A stretch of DNA of 64,000 nt from Siphonodentalium dalli (Eukaryota; Mollusca; Scaphopoda; Gadilida; Siphonodentaliidae): the NCBI GenBank assembly GCA_032622095.1, contig CP136065.1, positions 22,560,134 to 22,624,133 on the forward strand, in the 5' to 3' direction. The position numbers and the translations under genes were made by a program. The notes below the pieces were generated by a model. The model was not told the DNA's origin. It saw nothing but the letters and a program-made list of their open reading frames with translations, and did no database searches. Positions within the stretch are counted from its first letter, which is position 1; every line of letters starts with the position of its first letter. Shown piece by piece: positions 43,334 through 54,739 of this stretch.

Positions 43334-43611
43334 TGTACAACATTTAAATCTACGCCACTATAAATTTGTGGATGTGGGTCTTCAAATGTTTATTATATTA
43401 ACCCGTTTATAGACAAATAGGAATGCTTGTTTTAGTTCCCTGGCTAAGATACCCTGGAATCTGCCAAACTGTCTTCGGGTTGAATATGTAAATCTCCCCT
43501 GGCTAAGATACCCGATACAGGGGGATAAAATGTTCCAAAGACTGCAGCTTAGAGAGCGAGGTTCAATCAAAATATTGGATATTATTCTTCATTTGATATA
43601 TGTGACAGTTT

Positions 43612-44452
43612 TTTAGCTCAACTTTACTTTGTAAAGTTTGAGCTATTGCCATGAATTGGTATCCGTCGTCCGTGTGTGTGTGCGTGTGTGTGCGTGACTC
43701 GTCAACAATTTCCTTTAGCACGGGCTACAGATCGTACCTTTGATCGGATCATTATGAAATTTGTAATGGCTTTTGACATTGACATGTAGATGGAAACGAG
43801 TCATTTTGGAGTCATTCGGCAAAAAAACATGGCCGCCAGTGCCATCTTTGATTTCAAAATTAAATCCATTAGCACTGGCTACAGGTTGTACTGTTCATCC
43901 GATCATCATGAAATTTGTCGTGGATGTTAATATTGACATGTAGATGGGAAGGAGTCATTTTGGGATCGCTCGGCCAAAAAACATGGCTGCCAGCAGCCAT
44001 CTTGGATTTTACTCTTTGCATCACTAAATTCTTTCGCATGGGCTACAGGTCGTAGCTTTAGTCGGATCTTCATGAAATATGTCATGGATGTTAAAATGAC
44101 ATGTAGATGGGAACGAGTCATTTTGGGGTCATTCGGCCAAAAAACATGGCTGCCAGCAGCCATCTTGGATTTCACTCTTTACATGACTAAATCCTTTGAC
44201 ACAGGCTACAGGTCGTATCTTTTGTCAGATCATCATGAAATTTGGGATGGATGTTAACAATGACATGTAAATGGGAACGAGTCTTTTTGGGGTCATTCGG
44301 CAAAAAAACATGGCTGTCAGTGGCCATATTGGATTTTACTCTTGTATAAGGAGGCCTTTCAACTTTCCACATTCCTAATCACTCCATTGACTGTAACACA
44401 TGAAATTATTCCCTTTCCAAGTTGAGCTACAGTGTCATTGACACTTTCATCT
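43612..44452. repeat. Second copy of the 165-bp repeat element
   Basis: It starts with a hairpin (AGCTCAACTTTAC-ttt-GTAAAGTTTGAGCT), then a (GTGT)n stretch, then about four 165-bp units as at 20220-21905, and ends 'cctttccaagttgagctacagtgtcattgacactttcat' as at 23041-23130. Comparing the two copies defines the element's ends. Non-coding. Two direct GGCTAAGATACCC phrases lie outside it at 43443 and 43502. Confidence 0.8.
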
Positions 44453-45793
44453 AACGAGGGAAGAACCTTGCAATGCATATTCATGGTATGTTATTACATA
44501 TTTCACATGCTTATATTATCAGAACTTCCAAAAACAAAAAGAATAGGCGATTCAAAGGTCAATGGGAATGGGATAGTTTATTCAGGTGTGAATTAGTTAA
44601 TACATAAAACTATATAAGAGGTACACATCAGAGATGCTCTTGTCCAGTTGTGGTGTGAGGAAGTGTGTTCTTAAAGTCACCTGTCAGTTTATGCTTCAAA
44701 TATAACCTAATAAAATTTGCTTTAAAATTTTTCCAGGAATCGAAATAGGTTGAAATTCCTGATCTTTGAACTGCATTTCTTTTCATTTTAATCATCAAAA
44801 TTATGTAGTACGATAAAAGTTGCATAGTGGCAACATCTCTAGATTTTCCACTCATGCATGGTCTGCATTGTATAATTTAAAACGCAACCACTGATTAAAA
44901 CATATTAAACGGCACCAACGAAACAATTTCAAATTTACTGTAAATCTTCCGCATAGGTATGTTTTGAGATACCTCTTACCAAACTAAATTGGGTCAACAT
45001 CTAAAACATTTGTTGGCGTTGTCATTCTTATGTTGCAAAACCCCGAAAATGTTCTGAAAGGCATAATTCTTTAAATAACATTTTGGTAGGAGTGCAGGAA
45101 TTCATCACTAGTAAAAAAAATGACCCAAATTTTGTGAAAACTGGATTCCATCTACTCGTGGTATTGCACTTACGATGCCAAATGGAGTTCTGGAAGGCAA
45201 ACTATGAGGCATGCCTTCTGAAATAAATTTGAGCATGACTGGTTTTCGAACTCATCCAAGATACCCATGAGCAGAAGCCATGAACCAAATTGGATATTTT
45301 TTTAATGAGTTGTCGCATTTATATTGCGACACAGATGGAAAGTGACACACCCACCTTCATTTATCAAACCATAGGTCAAGTGCTTTATGGAACTCAACCA
45401 AAACTAAACATTGATAGCAAAATTATAGGCAGTATCCCATAGGCATGTGAATGTGGTGGATGTTAATCAGACTCCATTTGTAACTTGCAGCATAAAAACG
45501 AATGCAATAAAGTTCACCTCCTCCACACGCCTGTGCAGTTCTGTGTTTATTACACACCAGCAGACAATATTCTTTATTATCAAATTGTTTTTGTATGTTT
45601 TCCATTCTTGTTAAGCAATGATAAAAACACATTACAGTGTTGAACTATTATTGTAGTACATTTGGTTTTTCATGCATAGCATCAGTTACAAGTTACCGGC
45701 TGAAAATACAACACAGGCTAACAAATGTAATCATCTGAAAGATGGCCATAGGTGTGTAATTAAAAACCTACTTCCCTAAACTGAGATTCTTAC
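44453..45793. other. Intron, mostly featureless
   Basis: 45180-45400 carries intron-type repeat wording shared with 2830-3000 ('ggttttcgaactc-tcc-agata'). TTCTGTGTTTATTACACACC at 45538 recurs in the palindrome at 50649-50816. No exon apart from 45794-45911. Confidence 0.45.
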
Positions 45794-45911
45794 CCTTGGC
45801 CAGTCATGCTACACAGAATGTTGCCAAGAATGTCGTCTATGTCATCATAACAGATATTTCGATAGGAGCCATTCTGGTAGACTGATATACCAGCATCATC
45901 TGCAGCAATAA
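45794..45911 (-). CDS. Exon: first part of SRCR-like domain 2
   Basis: A 118-nt exon, phase 1 in and phase 2 out, with acceptor tgttcacag and donor GTAAGA. The product is IAADDAGISVYQNGSYRN, then ICYDDIDDILGNILCSM. This resembles the beginning of an SRCR domain, where 'V.V...G.WGTVC.D.....A.VVC..LG' is normal. The pattern is loose: the WGTVCDD block reads YRNICYDD. Such degenerate SRCR domains directly before the protease domain are typical of enteropeptidase and TMPRSS proteins. The assignment rests on this context as much as on the residues. Confidence 0.8.
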
Positions 45912-46195
45912 CTGTGAACAAAAATAAAGGACGTAATTTGCAATAAAAAACGAGGTTCAGTAATTATGTACACGTAAACTTGTGTGTTTTCTATTGCCAA
46001 TGAAGGTCATCTGACTCATTTGTACATTGCAGCTAAATATACATGATCATACAGTTCAGATTTTTAAGTGTTTGATATGTTGCGTGACTTGCAACAAAAC
46101 AAATAATCCAATGAATGGTTTAAACTTATAATGTAGCTTATAATAGAATGTTATCTACAAAACTTGGAAGGATTACATTTTAAGCATTTTCACCA

Positions 46196-47835
46196 CCACT
46201 GGGGGGAAACTGTTTCATCAGAATCGATTCTATCGCCCTTCCGGTTCCGTCTCTATCGAATTAAGTTCCGACTCTTTCGCGATTTCTAAAACATGTTTTC
46301 AAAGTTTTGACCGTTGTTTATAGACTGAATGTCAAAACAGAATGTTTTCTCCAATAACAATCGACAGATTATGTCTTTATACGTGTTTATTGATGACAGT
46401 AAAGCAAAATCGGCTGCATGTGTGCACAGTTACAGACGTAGTGCGTTTGGGTGCATTTCCCATGAAAATTAAGCAGCACTTTGATGCTCAGATTATCGGC
46501 CTTGTCTACTTTAAATTGGACTGAAACTTGTCCAAGTTTTATGGTTGAACATTAGATAATTATATAGACAGAACTCAACGCGCATCTTAATCGAGAATCG
46601 TTTATCGAATGAGTTGCGGATGGCAAGTTGTGTTCTGTATTTATTCTACACCGTTCAGTCAGATAAGTTCAATCCATGAATGTCACCTCCATTGTTACTA
46701 TAGCCACCTTTATTGTGATTAAAGTCTAACAAATAGCCAGTATACTTATGGGGGGATAACCGGAAGCGGATGATCGACGTAATGTACGTCATCTTTCTTG
46801 GCGACAACGTCAACAATAATAGTTCCGGCTTGTATTCCACTAGAGGTATACACTACTATGTATTCAATGGCTGGGATTCCGTTGAATACATGTGTCTCAC
46901 GTCAATGGGTGTGGAATAATATACAATACCTCCCGACGGTTCATCGCCGTACAATTCCTTCAAATTAGTGCCTCAAAAAGCAACAAAAGGTTCCGATTCT
47001 ATTGTGATGTTTATGTTCACGCTCGGTTCTTTCGTTCCTGTTTACAGTACATTCATATTCGATCAGATTATTTTATTGTACATCTATAGTTGCCCAATGA
47101 CAATCCATGGTCATATATGGTTTAAAATTGTAGCCATAGTAAATCAATAGATGAGTTTTAGTGGTCCCAAACGATCATAGGTCAGATATTAAAGATGATC
47201 GACCGATAATCTTTAATATCCAACCTATGATGCTTTGTGACTACTGAACAACTCATATTGGTGTTGCTGTGACTATAGTTTAAACCATATATGGTAATAT
47301 GGCAACTATAAACACAAATGAACTCTCTGGTCGAATATAATATTGCATTAAACGGGGGCGAAAGAACCGATCGTGAACATAAAAATCACATTAGAACCGG
47401 AACATTGCGTTGCTTCTTTTGGTGGATTAATTTGAGGGTCTTTTACTGTGGGGAGCCATCGAGAGCTGTGCTGTAATCGTGTCCTGGTGTGCGATCATAC
47501 ACGAAGACATATTTCAGTCTAATTAAAAGGTAAAAGGGCCGATAAAAGGAGCATCAAAATGCTGCTTAATTTACAAAGGAAATGCACACAAACACATTAC
47601 TCTTGCAATAAATAGCCGACTTCGCATTATTATCACCAATAATTACGCACAAAGACACAATCAAGTGATAGTTTTTATAAAATACGTTCTGTTTTAACAT
47701 TTAGTGTATAAATGGAGGTCAACACTTTGAAGACATTTGTTTCAAGTCGCGAAAGAGACAGGACTTAATTCGATAGAGACGGAACCCGATAGGCGATAGA
47801 ATCGATTCTTGTGAAACAGTTTCCCCCAGTGACCA
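46196..47835. mobile_element. 1.6-kb fold-back element with a one-sided insertion
   Basis: Outer arms: GGGGGAAACTGTTTCATCAG...GAATCGATTC at the left and 'gaatcgattcttgtgaaacagtttccccc' at the right. Inner blocks also pair (TTAAGCAGCACTTTGATGCT with 'agcatcaaaatgctgcttaa'; CGGTTCTTTCG with CGAAAGAACCG). The centre near 47185-47215 is GATATTAAAGATGATCGACC and its inverse. The left arm is about 340 bp longer because 46600-46930 has no partner; that part resembles 50340-50470 ('tgtattcaat-g-tg-g-ttc-gttgaa'). No coding capacity. Confidence 0.82.
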
Positions 47836-48065
47836 CATCAACTAATGACATGTCTATATCTTGTCAAACTATGATTATCGCATATACGTTTTTCTACATG
47901 GTGGGCTTAGATCTAAAAAATATGTAGTAATGTCACCACCAAATCAGGTGATTATTATCACCTGAAACATCTGTACAACAATACGATAGTAAAATATTAT
48001 TTATTATTATTTAATGCATCTATAGAGATTATATATTGCATGTATGTGTTCACAAGACTACAAAT

Positions 48066-48472
48066 AATGTGTTTGTCATTTGCAGAATGAGGTCACCAGA
48101 AGGTGAATTTAGTGACACTATCCTGCATGGTAGGCTAGCATCACCCTCTGGGAACATCATTCTACTTAGGCCTCAACTTTTATGAGAGACCTAGGATCAG
48201 ATTGAATTTCCCCAGTTGAAGTTGGTGTTATTCACCCATCCAGCACCTCGATTATGCATTTTATTTTCTGAAAATTATGGGATATAGAAACTGAACATAA
48301 CGGAAAATGTATCTGATGAATTTGAGACTATAGATACTTCCCAGAAGATTAGGCCTAAACAGAGTGAGGTCCCCTGAGGGTGAATTTGGTGATGCTAGCC
48401 CTGCTGTGCGGAATAGCATGACTAAATTCACCATCTGGGGACCTCACTCTGCAAATGACAGACACACTATTG
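48066..48472. mobile_element. Fold-back family F, copy 1
   Basis: Inverted ends: TGTGTTTGTCATTTGCAGAA with 'tgaggtcacc', and 'ggacctcactctgcaaatgacagacaca'. Inside are paired blocks of GAGGGTGAATTTGGTGATGC and 'gctagcatcacc', so several hairpins can form. No coding capacity. Confidence 0.8.
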
Positions 48473-48782
48473 TATAGGCTTGCATGCTCACGGGCACAAC
48501 ATCGTCATACATAATAAATACTGCAAAAATTTATTTTAGTCTGGTTGAAAGTTTACAGAACTCATGAAGATCCCAACAGCCATGGACGCCTATGGCACTT
48601 ACGTTATAGCTAGGTTACAGGTATAGCTAACTGAACGTCACTAATATAAGAACAAAATTGTAAATGTGACCATCATAATCACACATCTAAATTCACCAAT
48701 GACGTTAATGAAATGTTTATTCCATAGAAAACATATTTGTTCTGAAATCTGCAAGAGTTGTCAACTGAAATTAGTAATTTAA

Positions 48783-48948
48783 CCCTTTCAGTGCCAAGTC
48801 CGATTTTTGTATCAACATTTCCTTGATCATTTTCCAAATTTATTTAGAGCTCTTTCCAGCAATGTATCACATTATTATAATCAATAAATTTGAAATATGA
48901 TCAAGGAGATATGGGTTGATACAAAAATCGGACTTGGCACTGAAAGGT
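48783..48948. mobile_element. piggyBac-like MITE, family G copy 1
   Basis: TTAA on both sides (48779-48782 and 48949-48952). The inverted ends of about 33 bp start CCCTTTCAGTGCCAAGTCCG and end CGGACTTGGCACTGAAAGGT. The middle repeats TTGATCAT and ATGATCAAGGAGATATGGG. Copy 2 is at 61313-61444. Confidence 0.9.
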
Positions 48949-49259
48949 TTAATGTGAAAAATATATTTGATCACAATGTTAACATAATTTCAAAAGAATA
49001 GAAACTCATTTGACACTGCAACTTCATAAACAGTTGTCGAGCGTAAACAAAACACATACCAAATGTGAATTACTTTTAATTACACTATAGCTAGTAAACC
49101 ATTATTATCCCAACCTACTTCATTAGCTTGTTTATGTTAAATGCAATGGATTAAACCACAGTCAGGTAAATTTGGGGTTGTCTCCACAATCGACAACTTA
49201 TCTCAGCAGTATATATTCAACAAAGGGAATAATTATTCAGTAAACATTGACAAGCCTGC

Positions 49260-49625
49260 AAATATTGTGTCTGTCATTTGCAGAATGAGGTCTCCAGCGG
49301 GTGAATTTAGTGATGTTATCCAGCACAGCAGACTAGCATCACCAAATTCACTCTCTGGGAACCTCATTCTGTTTAAACATCATCTTCTGGGAAGTATATA
49401 TAGTCTCAAAATAACAATGATTTTAGTTACTTCTGGGAAGTTTGCAGAAGATAAAATGTATAACCGAGGTGACTAATGGGTGAACATTACCAAATTCAAC
49501 TGGGGAAATTCAGTTTGATCCCAGGTCTCCCAAAGCAGTTGAGTCCTAAGAAGAATAAGTTTCCCAGAGGGTGAATTTGGTGATACTAGACTACCATGTG
49601 GGATAGCGTCACTACATTCACCCTC
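49260..49625. mobile_element. Fold-back family F, copy 2 (right end missing)
   Basis: Same blocks as 48066-48472 (TGTCTGTCATTTGCAGAATG, GGTGAATTTAGTGATG, CATCACCAAATTCACTCTCT, AACTGGGGAAATTCAGTTTG). It ends at 'acattcaccctctg', where MITE C copy 5 begins, so the last inverted end is lost. Confidence 0.8.
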
Positions 49626-49705
49626 TGTAATGCACCGAGTAATCAACTCCTTGACCACAGCAGAATTATGGGTAACTTTTCGGGATTACTTAGGGCGTTA
49701 CTGTA
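49626..49705. mobile_element. Mariner-like MITE, family C copy 5 (80-bp derivative)
   Basis: TGTAATGCACCGAGTAATCA and 'actccttgaccacagcagaattatgggtaacttttcgggatta' are followed directly by 'cttagggcgttactgta'. Only the outer ends remain. It lies 24 bp from the LDLa exon at 49730. Confidence 0.8.
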
Positions 49706-49729
49706 TCTGAGAGGCTCTGTAAATCTTAC

Positions 49730-49840
49730 CACAGTCATGTTCATCAGATCCATCTGAGCAGTCAGCAACACCATTGCATCGCACTCCATTGTAAACGCAT
49801 GTATGATCCTTACACTGGTACTCCATCGCTCCACATGTTC
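49730..49840 (-). CDS. Exon: LDL-receptor class A repeat 2
   Basis: A 111-nt symmetrical phase 1-1 exon with acceptor ttgaccag and donor GTAAGA. It encodes a textbook LDLa repeat: TCGAMEYQC, then TCVYNGVRC, then CNGVADCSDGSDEHDC. All six cysteines and the calcium-binding D-x-SDGSDE residues are intact, so this repeat is better preserved than repeat 1. A truncated TA-flanked MITE (49626-49705) ends only 24 bp beyond the exon on its donor side, inside the intron. Confidence 0.95.
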
Positions 49841-50648
49841 CTGGTCAAAGTCAATCAATTCATGGATGAAATACCAAAATGAGAAAATAAAAAGATAGGA
49901 TATATTTCATGAGATCGGAACTCAAGTGAAATGTAACAAGGTGCCATCGCAACTCTTTCAATACAAGATTTGAGATCCTGATTCAAGTTGTATTCCTTGT
50001 TTATTCTACACCCTTGTATCAAGTTTACCCAATTATTAACCTTTTGGCTAGTAGAACGACATATATGTCGCTGTACAGTTCGCAAGTTGAACGACATATA
50101 TGTCATTTTATGTAGACTTAACTTCAATAAATCATCTGATTTATAAATGATTTGTGTAGGAGTTATTTTGATTAATATAATGTCCCAAAAGTATAAGTGC
50201 AATTGATTATGATAGCACACGTTAACAGAAATGCACATAAATTAAAACGAATAATTGGACCCTTTTGACCCGAACTTGTTAATAATTATTGCTATGACGT
50301 TGAGGCATCAACTCAAGCGGTTAGTTGTTGTCGCAATTTACATCATCGCTCCTGACAACGATATCCACATAGAGTAGTTCTGGTTTATATTCCTCATGTG
50401 GTATACAATATGTATTCAATAGATGTGTTTCTGTTGAAAACAGGTGCTTTATGTTAACGGGTATGGAATAAAACCAAAAAGTTTAAAACCATAAGGGAAT
50501 TTAAGTCTTTGAAACAATAACAACGGTATAACATTCTAGACAAACTTAATTATGGTCAGACAACAATTGGCAACTTAAAATTCAAAGAAAAGTTGACAAA
50601 TGTCAGTTTGAAAATCATTTTGGGTCACCCAATACCTTGGCATACTAT
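49841..50648. other. Intron, few features
   Basis: 50040-50110 has CGACATATATGTCG and 'cgacatatatgtca', two small palindromes 40 bp apart. 50340-50470 resembles the insertion at 46800-46930. No gene seen. Confidence 0.45.
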
Positions 50649-50816
50649 GATGCAATGCAATAAATACACAGAACGACACGACATGTAAATGGGTTTATCG
50701 ATACGGCACTGATGCTGTTGCAGAAGCGCTTCGAGTTCTATCCTTCCGCATGAGTGCCGTATCGACAAACACATTTCCACATCGTGTCGTTCTGTGTTTA
50801 TTACATGCTTTGCATC
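50649..50816. repeat. 168-bp palindrome with ~60-bp arms
   Basis: GATGCAATGCAATAAATACA and 'cagaacgacacgacatgtaaatgggtttatcgatacggcac' are mirrored by 'gtgccgtatcgacaaac...gtgtcgttctgtgtttattac' ending in TTTGCATC. The loop of about 40 bp is itself partly paired (ATGCTGTTGCAGAAGCGC). Confidence 0.85.
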
Positions 50817-51060
50817 CTGGAATCTGTGCATTAAAATACAGACTTAGAAGGTTTATTTAGGCACATAGAGGGCATGTGTGATGATGCTTTTATTTTATAG
50901 TTCACTGTACTTCTGGGAACAAGCGTGTAATAAACTGTAATTTACAAACATCAACTCATTACTGGCAGTAAGTATAAAAAGAGTGTGTGTTTACTGACAT
51001 TTTATGCAGAACAAATAAATGTCAGTCAGTCCAGTGGACATTATGGTATATATTGCTTAA

Positions 51061-51359
51061 AGGCCCACTTAATTTTCGAGTCACCAATTCAAATTAAAGA
51101 TGTATTCTCAATGGAAGGGGAATAACTCTGTCTTTAAGATATAGAGTTATTCCCCCTCCATTAAAAAAATAAACTCTTTACTGAAATCTGGATGGAAAAA
51201 AAAACACATCGGTAACTAAAAACAAAACCGGCATGTTCACAGTTTATTGCACCGGATAAGTTGACAATATAATATATTCTAGCTTCCTCTTTCAACTGGT
51301 ATATAATATGGCATATATTTTATATATGTGATCTGATGGTTCGAAAATTAAGTGGGCCT
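51061..51359. mobile_element. TTAA-flanked MITE, family H
   Basis: TTAA at 51057-51060 and 51360-51363. The inverted ends are AGGCCCACTTAATTTTCGA and TCGAAAATTAAGTGGGCCT. An inner hairpin is made of GGGGAATAACTCTGTCTTTA and its inverse. TTAA targets point to a piggyBac-type origin; the ends differ from families B and G. Confidence 0.85.
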
Positions 51360-51411
51360 TTAAAAGTTAGGTGTTACTTGACCCACAGTCCCTATATTAT
51401 TTGCTACTCAC

Positions 51412-51534
51412 CACAGTTCATTTCATCACCTCGATTAGGGCAGTCCTCTTGGCCATCACACAACCATTCTTGCTTTATGCACATGTAATAAGGAAGATCA
51501 TCACCAGGACACATAAACATTCCAGGGTAACAAG
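51412..51534 (-). CDS. Exon: LDL-receptor class A repeat 1
   Basis: A 123-nt symmetrical phase 1-1 exon, the usual form for a shuffled LDLa module. The acceptor is tcttgtag and the donor GTGAGT. The product runs from [10 protein letters not shown] through [19 protein letters not shown] to RGDEMNC, with six cysteines. The final part follows the 'C.G..DC...DE..C' pattern, but one position in the usual DGSDE loop reads NRGDE. LDLa repeats fold around a calcium ion held by these acidic residues and serve as extracellular binding modules. It sits between SRCR domain 1 and LDLa repeat 2. Confidence 0.92.
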
Positions 51535-53079
51535 CTACAAGACAAAGATAAAAGATTGTCACAATTATCAAGAGTCATAATCCACTACTTTACTTGTATT
51601 TAAATTCACGCAGTATTATTTGTCACCCAGTTTTTAATTTGCATACTTTGAATTTGCACACTGTGCTTCACGAAAACTCAGCAAATGTCAGGGGTGCCGG
51701 GAAGATACCCATCATTATTCATGCTCCCATAAAAATAACATACTAGTATTCATGTAACAACACAATTGAAACAACAACATAATTTTATAAAACATGATTT
51801 CAAGACTACAAATAGCTTTTTTGTGAACAAAATACAGATCAAACTAAGACTGTATACAATATTTGTCTATAAAGGCACAATACATGGTTTATATTTTATG
51901 AAGCAGAGTGTAATTAGCAGTAAAATTTGTTAGTTGGAATTTAATTTGCCTTGATTGAGGGTGCTATCAAGATAGAGTTCTCCCCCTTGATTGAGGGTGC
52001 TAACGAGATAGAGTTGTCCCTCTTGGTATACTCCGAATGTTTCCATGGTATCGTCTGAAGTTTCTGATCTAAAATTAACTCATAAAACAGTCTCGAAAGG
52101 TTGTATGTATTATACCAGAAAAAATAAATAAAAATAAAATCAATATTAATTTATAGAAGCATTTTCGGACAGATGATTTCATTTTTTTCAGTTAGTTTAT
52201 TACAAGCTACAATCATCAGAGTGTGTAATAAACACAGTTCTAATATGATCGCACGTGACACGTAGTGGGGCAACCACACAAATACATCAAACTGTCACAA
52301 CAAGTTCAATCCATACACGTAGTTTCCAACTGTTGCTGTGTCACGGCATGGGATTTCAAAATGTTGAATATTTTCACCAAAGTTGGAGGGGGCGGATTCC
52401 GCGGAACACTACAGTACAACCACCCTGCCACCACCTCTCTCGTTAAAGCAACTCATACACCTCCATGCCAAACTAAACCTAGCAATTTCCCACGTTTATC
52501 TATGACAAATATAAATGACTACATGAGCGCATTATCCCAAAATATCACTGGGCAAATCTTTCGCACGAACAGTTTCATGGGCTCTTGTCAATAGAAAACA
52601 TCCCTCGTTTGAATCCAGTCTGTATTTTTTCTAGAAAATGGTCTTTAGAGACGTCTCTTATTGCATTTAAGTATATACATTGTGGAAGGCAGCTGAATTA
52701 GCTCATGCAGGTCAACAATTCAAACTGATAGTCAAAAGGAGATTTGAAAACATGATGAAGACTACAATCTTATATATACACACTAGGTCAAAAGAAGAAC
52801 AAACAAAAAAGGAACAATGAAAACCAAACAAACAAACAACACGCGTACGTTTGTATGGAGGGATCCAGGATCCCATATTTATTGTGTGCATATTGTATAT
52901 AACAAGTTGTATATGTGTTATGCGTGTTACTCATTAATTTGTGTCGTTGTAATAAAGCTTCGATTTGCGTACTGGTGACTAAAAGACTTATCAAAGTCAA
53001 ATATACATTATATACGCTGTTTCCTAACTTCTAAAAAAGCGATTATACGCTGATAGAGCCTCTATTTATGTCCCGTGTT
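51535..53079. other. Intron with minor repeats
   Basis: At 51950-52025 a ~38-bp block (TTGATTGAGGGTGCTA...GATAGAGTT) occurs twice. CAAACAAACAAACAAC at 52828. A 109-codon frame at 52265-52594 has no recognisable domain and no good splice sites, and is not called. Confidence 0.5.
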
Positions 53080-53560
53080 AGTACGGTCAATAAAGCGTGT
53101 ATGTGCATATATAAGGCCGTGGCTTAAGGGCAGTATATCGCTCTTTAGCTATATGGGCCTGACACGCTATACCGTTCTTTAGTAGTAAACGCTAAAGAGT
53201 GGTATACCACTCTTCATCTTTATGGGTCTGATACGCTTAAAATACGGTAGGCTATACCGCTCTTTAGCGGTTGGTACCAACGAACGGTATGGGCCTACCG
53301 CTCTTCAGCGCTGACACTAAAGAACGGTATACTGCTATTCAGTGACAAACGTCAAAGAACGGGGCAAAGGAGTGGTGTACATCTGTATATACCAATATAT
53401 AGCTATACATGGTCCTGGCGCGATAAAGAACGGTCTTATATTATCATCCGTATGCCTACTGCTCGATATCCAGTGTCCGACTATAAAGAGCCGTATACCA
53501 CTCCTTAGCCCTCATCGATAAAGAGCGGCATACCGTTCTTGAGCCCTCAGTGCAAAAGCC
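53080..53560. repeat. Array of AAAGAGCGGTATACCGCTCT-type palindromes
   Basis: At least eleven full or half copies in both orientations, near 53135, 53167, 53190, 53251, 53279, 53312, 53350, 53425, 53481 and 53518 (for example CTATACCGCTCTTTAGCGG and CTAAAGAACGGTATAC). Full units are nearly perfect palindromes about the GTATAC centre. Spacing is irregular (20-75 bp). The half-site AATAAAGAGCG also occurs at 4021-4203 and 23524. No coding potential. Confidence 0.75.
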
Positions 53561-54175
53561 ACTTCGTATATATATTTGCGTCTATAGTCTAGTGATGTGA
53601 AATCAGTGTTTCCGGTAGAGACCAAATGTGTCTGGATTCTGGCCCACAAAGCCAAATGACGTAAATGACGTCATGGACCATGTCATGACGTCTTCGCTGG
53701 TTTTCGTTCAGCTAACCAACGAAATTGGTCAAAATGAAACTAATCTATAGGCCTAAATCACATAGGAATTGTTCAGAAAAACTAAAATTGGTAATTTCAT
53801 AACCATCCCGTCGGTCCACTTCCGATTCTGTTATTTCACCATTTCTTTTGGAATATTATTGTTCCCAGGATGCTATGCGAAAGCGGAGCGGAAGTCACGT
53901 GATTTTTAACCCATTTTTGTGCGCCGTTTTTCATCGCGTCGAAATTCTGTTTCATGGTATTGTAAAATTTAATGACGTCATTCACGCCTAAACTTGAAAA
54001 GCAACAACGCGCCTGCGGCCCGTTGTGGTTGCTAATATGATTACGTCAATACGTATGGACAACCCAAAACACGTACGTCCATCTATAAAATGATAAATGT
54101 ATGTTTCATAGGAGTACCTGTATTTCTAGCCAACTTGGGATATATACTATCACGCCAGTACGTATGGACCGTAGG
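53561..54175. other. Intron, nothing recognised
   Basis: No repeat or exon that I can support. A purine-pyrimidine mix with several TGACGTCA-like words (53656-53690). Confidence 0.4.
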
Positions 54176-54199
54176 ACGGCGACATGTCACTCTGTGTCC

Positions 54200-54735
54200 A
54201 AAGGTTCGCTATTCCCAAGGTTCATTATACCGAAGTTTCGCCATTCCCAAGGTTCTCTATATTCCTCGATATTCAGAAGGATTTTATAACTTGTTATTTT
54301 GAAGTTTCATTTTATATTCTAAAGTTTTGAGAGGGTTCTTTATCATAAGACTCTTTTAATGAAGGAAATAACTTAAAGGTACTCAATCCGATAAGACGCT
54401 GCTAAATAACTCTTTCTTTGGTTTCGGTGGGGAAAAACATATTTGATTAGTGTCGAGGAACCCACCCATCAAAGTTCAGAGTAATTAGATATCGATCTTT
54501 GCAGTTTGATAGTTTTATTGTTTCTGGACCTGATCGTGCCATAAGGACGAGGTCAAACGGGCGGTCTTCCAGATAAAGATGGATAACTGTAAAATCGTGG
54601 TAATAATAATTACTTGGTATTAGAGTTGTCCACCTTTTCTGGTTAAATACGCCCAGAATAGCAAACCTTCAGAATAGCGAACCTTCGATGTCTGACTAAG
54701 AACCTTTGGAATATGGAACCTTCGAAATAATGAAC
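54200..54735. mobile_element. Fold-back with inverted GGTTCGCTATTCC arrays
   Basis: The left part (54200-54290) repeats AAGGTTCGCTATTCCCAAGG and variants about four times. The right part (54652-54735) has the inverse, CAGAATAGCGAACCTTCGA and variants, about four times. A MITE family A copy (54372-54620: GGTACTCAATCCGATAAG, GTCGAGGAACCCACCCATC, GATAAAGATGGATAACTGT) fills the centre. Related CAGAATAGCAAACCTTCGGA occurs at 18158. Confidence 0.75.
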
Positions 54736-54739
54736 GCGA

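Noticed and set aside
52265-52594. 109-codon plus frame
   Set aside because: No domain, mixed composition, overlapping frames of similar length; chance is the simpler reading.
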